A stretch of 60,000 bases of DNA. It comes from Owenia fusiformis. Taxonomy: Eukaryota > Annelida > Polychaeta > Sabellida > Oweniidae. The notes below the pieces were generated by a model. It was not told the DNA's origin. It searched no databases and saw nothing but the letters and a program-made list of their open reading frames with translations. The DNA is taken from positions 20,476,455 through 20,536,454 of the forward strand of contig CAIIXF020000002.1 in assembly GCA_903813345.2 (NCBI GenBank). The letters are read 5' to 3'. The translations under genes were made by a program, and so were the position numbers. Of this stretch, positions 36,701 to 45,700 are shown piece by piece. Positions within the stretch are counted from its first letter, which is position 1, and each line of letters opens with the position of its first letter.

Positions 36701-39700
36701 CTCATGAAAGGTCAAAAGCCACTGAAGAGAGGTCAAGGTTCAGTCAAGAGAAGTCAATTGCAAGGGTTATTCTAGAACATACAAGGGCTGCTCAGGAAAG
36801 GGCAAAGAAGTCAAAGCTCCTTGAAGAAAAGAAAATCGCTGCTCAGGAAAGGGCAAAGATCATTCAAGAGAAGTTTAAGCTCAATGAAGAAAGGAGAAGC
36901 GCTGCTCGAGAAAGAGCAAAGGCCACTAGGGACAAGTGGAAGAACTTTGAAGTGAAATCAAAAGTTGACAAAGAAAAATCTAAGAACACAAGAGAATATA
37001 TCAGTGTTATTCAAGAAAAAAAGGCCTGTAAAGATTCGAAAGACTTTTTTGATGAAGTTCCATGGCTTACTGATGAGCCCAAGCCACCTTGTAAGTTTCA
37101 GGAAGAGTTACATACTTACCTTTTGAACAGGCATGGTGATCTCTTACAGCCAAGGTCAAGGTCTGCTCAAAATGCAGAAACAAAAACTGAGGTTGTTGAT
37201 GTAAAAAAGGAAGCACCCAAAGTGACCCCAAATTTCATTGATGGTGAAGATAGTGAAGAATTAGATTATGATTTAGATTCAGAATCAGAAGATTTAGTTC
37301 CGAATGTAAATATTCAGAAAGCTCAAGATGGTAAGGAATATGAAATCAGCAAGGATTCTCAAGTCAATGAAAAGTCACATGTTGATAAGGAATCACAGGA
37401 CAATGAGGAATCACAGGACAATAAGGAATCACTGGACAATAAGGAATCACTAGACAATCAGAAATCACAAATCAGCAAAGAAAATAAACATGCAAACGTC
37501 ACTGAGAACCTCAGTTTTATTAAGAAAGAATTTGTTGGATTGAATATTGAGGACAAGCAAGACAAAGATGAAGGAGATGAACCACCAGGAAAGAAACAGA
37601 AGCTAGACACACTTGAAACAATTCCTACCTCAAGCCACATTACACAAGTTGCAATTGATATGCCCAACAGTGTGAAATCAGATGAACAAAAAATACCAGG
37701 GCTTAGTGTAGCCAAAGGTGATTACAAAGATCCAAAAGTTGCTGTTCCTGAAGATATCATGAAGCATGCTAATGTCTTACCTGGATCAGAGCCAAGTAAT
37801 GATATCTTGGAGATGATTGGCAAAATTAAACAGGAGCCAAATGTTAATGAAAAAACATATGGCAATGTATTTACTGAAGCACACAGTGAAATTAACCTTA
37901 AAGGTGATTCAAAAGATGCAAAGGAAAGACAAGTCAAATCTGATAATGATGATTTTGACAAACCAATCATAGATGAAGGTGTACTATATAAAGATGAAGA
38001 AACTACTATTGAAAATGGTAAAGTTACCATAAACAAAAAAGAGTGTAATGATGGTGTTCCTAAAGGAAACGATGAAAATGATATGCAAGAAGATGGTGCA
38101 GGGCATGGAAGTGATGAGAAGAAAAATGATATTGATGATGCTATGTCCTCAGAAAGTGAGGATGACACACTTTATAAGAATAAACGTGATTGGAAAGATG
38201 TAGGACACATCAAATTCATTGAAAATCCTGATAAAGAAGAACACAAGGAGTACTTGGATGAAAATGCAAACATGACAAAAAATACTTTAAATGGAACAGA
38301 AAATCAGATTAAGAATGTTGTGCCTTACATAAACAGCAAGGAGATGGATCCATGCAATAAATCCAGAGAAGGGGAGAACAAAGCTACAGTTAATGATAAC
38401 CCTAGAAAAGTGAACACTGTTGCAAATGAGCTTTCAGAAATAGCAAGTGCACACACAGGAGTCAGCTGTGAAAAGCTTCCTGCACAGATCTTTATTATTA
38501 AGGATGAGTTACCAAGGGAGGAATGTGGGAACCAACAGGATTAGCAAAAGAGGAATGATGGGGATCATGAAGATTGGCGATCTAAGGAGGAAAAAGATAT
38601 TATTTGCCAACAAGGGGGGGGGGGGGGGGTTGGCGACCATCAGGATTAGCCAACAAAGGAGGATAAGGATCAACATTATTTAAAACCAAAGGAGGTGTAC
38701 AAGGACCATCAAGATTAGCCAGAAAACTAGGATAAGAATCAATGTTATTTGCCACCAAGAGATAGCGGAATATAAAAACAATGAAGATTTGCAAACATAG
38801 GAACCAAGAACCAAGCATATTTGCCAACAAGGGAGGGGTACAGGGACCATCAAGGGTGGGGTACAGGGACCATCAAGGGAGGGGTACAGGGACCATCAAG
38901 GGTGGGGTACAGGGACCATCAAGGGTGGGGTACAGGGACCATCAAGGGTGGGGTACAGGGACCATCAAGGGTTGGGTACAGGGACCATCAAGGGTGGGGT
39001 ACAGGGACCATCTAGAGAGGGGTACATGGACCTTCAAGGGAGGGGTACAGGGACCATCAAGAATAGTCAATAAAGGAAGATCAACATAATCTACCACCAA
39101 GAAAGAGCTTTGAAAAGCATAAAAACCAGCAATAGCTTATAAGATTCATTTTTGATACTGTAAAACTATTTTTTATACATGTATAGTCATTCTAAAAGAG
39201 TGCCATCATATTTAATTGATCTCAGATACAAGATTTATTTCAACCTCATTCTCAATATTTGGGCTTTTATTCCACTAAAGCCATGAGAAATTTTATTTTT
39301 AATACACTTTATAAATATATTCAAAGTACAGTTTTATTTTATAAAGCTGGTGTAAAAATCAAGACTTTATAGCAATTATTAGTTGTATATATATGTTCGT
39401 TCTTCATTCATATTACCATATGTTATAGTAGTTTACATGTATGTGTTATGAACAATCAGGGATTGGATATGAATTTATTCTTCATGGGAATATGAACTCC
39501 AGTATGCTGAGCTATCACCATATCATATTTCCTCTAGGGATATAATTCATATCCAGCCAATGCTAGTCTCTGCATATAGTCCTATGTTATTTTGATTTAA
39601 ATTGATTGAATCTCAGTTGTGACATATCTGGCAATTACCTATATAGCAATTGCAATTCTAGTCAAATCTTATGTTTCATGCAAAAGGCTAATAAGAAAGT

Positions 39701-42700
39701 ATCAAAAATTTAGTTTATATTTTTTTACTTAAAAGCTCTGGTGCAAACAATCAGTGTTCTAAATGAAGGGCACAATTTCTGTTTGATTTGAGCAATTTTT
39801 GGGGAAATAAAGCTGAGAAAGCTTAGTCAATAAGATTTGAGTTGGATCCTGGTAGTTTTGGTTTTGTAGATGAGATTTTTTGTAGATTTGGAAATGTATA
39901 ATATACTCATCAGTTTGTCATTTTCAAGTAGTCAATGTACATCTTATTTGTTTATATAAACATTTTGATACCCAGTCTTTTCATACCTAATTTGGTATCA
40001 TATGGTGTATTAATTTATTGTAGGAGTGCAAGTAAGAAAATGAAGAAGTCATTCAGAAACCATGTAGTTTAGCAGATAGAAAATAATGTTCTTTATTTTG
40101 TGTACACTATGTACCCTTTAATTAAGAGGCTAGAATTTGAAGGCAAAGTCTAAAGGTAGCAATATATCAAAGAATTAAACATAAGGAGAATCAGTTAATG
40201 TTATGCGCATTATCTTAAGTTGTTATTAAGGAGGACAATTCGAGGAGCAAAATGATGACGGTGAGGTGCAATATCTAAAGGAATGATGTCAATGAGGAGC
40301 AAAATTCAAAGGAAGGATGTCATCGAGGAGCAATATTGAAAGGAAGGATATCAATAAGGAGCAATATTGAAAGGAAGGATGTCAATAAGGAGCAATAATG
40401 AAAGGAAGGATGTCAATCAGGAACAATAATGAAAAGAGGATGTCAATCAGAAGCAATATTGAAAGGAAGGAGAGCAATAAGGAGAAATATCTCAATGATG
40501 GATGCCATTGAGAATGTCATCATGGAGCAATATTGAAAGTAAGGGTGTCAATAAGGAGCAATTTCTTAAGGAAATATCTAAAAAATGAGCAATATTAAAA
40601 AGAATGGTGTCAATGAGGAGTAATATTAAAAAGAATGTGTGTTATCCAGGAGCAATATCTCAAGGAACGATGTCAATGAGGAGCAGTAGTAAAAGGAAGG
40701 ATGTCATTGAGGAGTAATATTAAAAGAGAGGATGTCAGTGAGGAGCAACATTGAAAACAAGGAGTAATATTAAAAGAGAGGATGTCAGTGAGGAGCAATA
40801 TTGAAGGGATTATGTAAAAGGAGCAATATTGAAAGAAAGAATGTCAATAAGGAGCAATATTGAACGGAAGGATGTCAGCAAGGAGCAATAAGGAAGGATG
40901 TCAATGAGAAGCAAAAGCCCAAAGAAGGAAGTCAGCGTATCTTGATTAATACCTGATTAATATCTTATACTAGAGCCTTATTGTATTACACTTCAGATTG
41001 GTTAACCATCAAAGAACATTACTTGCATTCAAACACTATTTTGATGAACATTCATTGATAGTCATGCTATGGGTTCTACAGATAAAGAGACCCCTTGAAC
41101 GTGATGGGAAAACCACGGGACACTACCAGTCTACCAAAGAGGTACACATGTGTCAATGTGTCATAGATTAAGATATTTAAGCTATTAATCTGGATTAATA
41201 CTTCTCAAGAATGCATGGCTTATTAATTTTCAAAAGATTTTGATATTATATTTTGGTTCAAATATTCAGGAGTTTTATAGCACAAATGCCTTGTTTATTT
41301 CATAATTCCACATTTAAACTGAAATGAGACTGTATTTTCCTTTCTTGATTGGCCGAATTGATCTAATTTTGCTTTTCTAGTACATTTAATTGTTGTTTAA
41401 AATATACAAAACTTCATAAAACTCAGTTTGTTTTGGAAATGACCCCAATATGACTCAAATTACATGGGACAATTTACCCATAAGAAAACATAAAGATAAA
41501 TGTATGTTTGGTGATCTCAACTTTGGGAGGGCTTTAGTTACTTTTTCATTGGCTTGGATATAGATGTTTTAGCGGGAAAATACGTATATCTTGAGAGATC
41601 TTCAGAATGGGACAGGGTGGGTTACAGGCCCGTAGCCAGGATTTACCAAGGGGTGGTCCAGTTTTCAAAAATTTCCAGGGGGGTCACTTTTGACAATTTT
41701 TCAGTTTTCAAAAGTTTCCAGGGGGTTCACTTTTAACAATTTTGGCCCAAATATGGCTAAAATCACTTGAGAAGTGCTCAAAATGGTGAAAATTTGCATG
41801 ATTTTGAAAGAATTTTTGGCCAGGGGGAGGGTTTGCCTGAACCCTGCGAACCCCCCCCCCCCCCTCTGGGTACGGGCCTGGGTTATATACATGTACCATC
41901 TCTTCTTTCGAGGTGAGCGGGCGAGACTTTATTTTCACATCAATTTCTTTTTGACAGCATTTTGAAGAGCATTCCTGGAAACATCAAATTACTGCATTGT
42001 TTCAAAGTTACTTAAGTAATAGTAGATAATATTCAATTTATGTTCAATTCAATTCAATTGATTAAACCACGACATGCACATACATGCTTGATTTTCCAAA
42101 TGTTTTGCTAAACACACATTTTCCTAATTATTTCATTCCTTATTAACAAGAAATAGGCTTTTGTTATTTAATGTTATTTAACATATTTATGTTGCTTTTT
42201 TATTTATGTTACTATTTTAAAAACCTAATGTTTATTCTTACGTATGGTTCTCTTAGTATTTATAAGTTGTGTGTGGACTGTTACTAAAATATGATAAATT
42301 TAATTTATTTCTCTACACTCATATGGCCTTATAGGGACAATATCTTTTAGTTTACTCTGAATCCTGAAATTACTTAAAATTCCTCTATGCATGATCTGAA
42401 ATGTGCACCTTAAAATAGACTTTGATACAAACCTTCATTTTTGTAAATATCAAAACTTGAATAGAAACCTGGCCTACTTATTTATAAGATGCTATGCATT
42501 CACCTCGTAGATTTATAAAATTGAAGAATTTATCAAGCATTGAAATTTTCAGGAAATAAGGTTTAGTACTCATAGTCCATTGAAAGTGGAACTGACGTAT
42601 CTCTCTTTTATTCTGGAGGAATCATTTAGAGGGAAACAGTAAACAATGATTTTATTCTTATTTGTAAGTTAACTTTTTGTCTTGTGTTGGTCTCGATAAG

Positions 42701-45700
42701 TTCACTTGGGTTTTGTATTGCTCTCTGTAAGTTGACTTGAGTCTTGTATTCCTCTCCATACAAGTGTAAGTCTGGTATTGCTCACCATAAATTGACTTCA
42801 ATCTGGTATCGCTCTCCATAAATTGACCTAAGTTTTGTATTGCTCTCCATAAGTTGACTTATGTCTTACATTGCTCTCTATAAGTTGTCTTGTCTTGTAT
42901 TGCTCTCCATAATTGACTTAAGTCTGGTATTGCTCTCCATAAATTGACTTAAGTCTGGTATTGCTCTCCATAAATTGACTTAAGTCTGGTATTGCTCTCC
43001 ATAAATTGACTTAAGTCTGGTATTGCTCTCCATAAATTGACTTAAGTCTTGTATTGCTCTCCATAAGTTGACTTAAGTCTGGTATTGCTCACCATAAATT
43101 GACTTAAATCTGGTATCGCTCTCCATAAATTGACTTAAGTTTTGTATTGCTCTTCATAAGTTGACTTATGTCTTACATAGCTCTCTATAAGTTGACTTGT
43201 CTTGTATTGCTCTCCATAAATTGACTTAAGTCTGGTATTGCTCTCTATAAGTTTACTTGACTTACGTCTTGCATTGTTTTCTGTAAGTTCACTTGGGTCT
43301 AGTATTGCTCTTCATAAGTTCACTGAAGTCTGGTATTGCTCTCCATAAGTTTACTTCAGTCTATACTAGCATTGCTCTCTATAAGTTGACTTAGGTCTTG
43401 TATTGCTCTCTATAAGTTTATTTGGGTCTTGTATTGCTCTCTATAAGTTGACTTGGGTCTTGTATTGCTCTCTATAAGTTTATTTGGGTCTTGTATTGCT
43501 CTCTATAAGTTTACTTAGGTCTTGTCTTGCTCTCCATAAGTTGACTTAGGTCTTGTATTGCTCTCTATAAGTTGACTTGGGTCTTGTATTGCTCTTTATT
43601 ATAAGTTTATTTGGGTCTTGTATTGCTCTCTATAAGTTGACTTGGGTCTTGTATTGCTCTCTTTAGGTTTATTTGGGTCTTGTATTGCTCTCTATAAGTT
43701 TACTTAGGTCTTGTCTTGCTCTCCATAAGTTGACTTGGGTCTTGTATTGCTCTCTATAAGTTGACTTGGGTCTTGCATTGCTCTCTATAAGTTGACTTGG
43801 GTCTTGTATTGCTCTCTATAAGTTGACCTGGGTCTTGTATTACTCTCTATAAGTTGACTTAAGTCTGAAATTGCTCTATATAAGTTGTTGATTGTTGTCT
43901 CTTCCACAGGATTCCCCACACAATGATGTCAAAGACAGCCATAAGGTTAGTTCACAATTTTGTGTCTTCAATTCCTTAGGTCAGCAGCTAGGCCATATTG
44001 TAGAAGGCCTCACCTTTATGGCCCAATTTTTACATTCGTTGCTTGGGCCAGGACCAAGCACCCAAGCTCAAATGAAGCCCAAGACATTGTTCTATTTAAT
44101 CCAGATAGTGATTTAGGGCACAAAATGTTTATCTAAAATTGGCCTACCTGCTGACCTATGTCTATTAAATATGTTTTTATTTATAACTTCTAATGAGTGA
44201 GGATAACAGATAACAACAAAATGAATTTATGATTGTCAAATTGCACAAATAATAAGCTCCCTCCCCTTTCTTGATTAATGTAACACCAGATCCATAGTGG
44301 AAAATTGAGAATGATGTCTACTTTAACAGTGTGTACTGTTACCTGATGTAAACTGTGACACAATGCACACTGTGACATAATGTATACTGTGACATGATGT
44401 AGACTATGACATGGTGTATAATATAACATTATGTACACTGTGACATAATGTATACTGTGACATTATATATCCTTAAACAGTACTTTGACCTGTTGTACAC
44501 TGTGACATAATGTAGACTATGACACGATGTATAGTATGACATGATGTATAATATAACATTATGTACACTGTAACATGATGTACACTATGACATGATGTAT
44601 AATATAACATTATGTACATTATGCCATGATGTATAATATAACATTATGTACACTGTAACATGATGTACACTATGACATGATGTATAATATAACATTATGT
44701 ACACTGTAACATGATGTACACTGTAACATGATGTACACTATGACATGATGTATAATATAACATTATGTACACTGTAACATGATGTACACTATGACATGAT
44801 GTATAATATAACATTATGTACACTGTGACATGATGTACACTATAACACATGTTGCCTGTTGCAGAGTTCAAGCAGACAGGGGTCAGAGGAAAGGGAGAGC
44901 CAGTCCAAGAAAGACAGAAAGAGAGTCAGCTACCCAGATGTAAGTTTTGTGTTTGTATATTTAATATGCTTGCATTGGCAGTTGCCTGTTTGCCATTTTT
45001 AGTGTTGAACATGTAGATTGTGTAAATAGAAATTGAAAAAACTGAATTGAACTGAATGAAAAGCCCAATATTTATAAACACAACTATCCTTGAAAAGGAA
45101 AATTTTGAAGTGAGCACTTTAAACATATCATAACCTTACCTCCATTTATGTTTCATTCTTCAGGACAACTAAGATATCTATATTTCCCTTAGGGTATAAT
45201 CCATATTCAAAACCTCCTACCTGTATATATAACATGATCTTCATTTATGTTTCATTCTTCAGGACGTGTAAGATATCTATATTTTCCTTAGGATATGATC
45301 CATATCCAAAACATCCCATATATAACATAACCTAACCTTCATTCATGTTTCATTCTTCAGGACAAGTAAGGTATCTATATTTCCCTCAGGCTATAATCCA
45401 TATCCAAAACCTCTATACCTAACCTTCATTTATGTTTCATTCTTCAGGAAAATTAAGATATCTATGTTTCCTTTCGGATATAATCCGTATCCAAAACCTC
45501 CCATATATAACATAACCCTCATTTGTGTTTCATTCTTCAGGACAAGTAAGATATCTATTATTTCCCATAGGATATAATCAATATCTAAAACCTCCCATAT
45601 ATAACAAAACCTAACATTACATAACCTTCATTTATGTTTCATTCTTCGGGACAAGTAAGGTACTTATGTTTCCTTTAGGATATAATCCATATCCAAAACC

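Larger units (their letters stand above)
38545..41081. other. THOC2 intron with two minisatellites
   Basis: Contains a G14 run (~38617-38630), the satellites listed separately, and otherwise AT-rich sequence. No gene seen. Confidence 0.6.

Noticed and set aside
37458-38168. Minus-strand ORFs of 85 and 148 codons
   Set aside because: Antisense of the acidic THOC2 long exon; serine-rich composition is the complement of its codons.
38781-39089. RDHQGRGTG repeat ORFs
   Set aside because: Frames generated by the 23-bp satellite, readable in several phases; no promoter or splice support.
42680-43888. CRISPR-like array
   Set aside because: Units are contiguous without unique spacers, and this is eukaryotic intron sequence.
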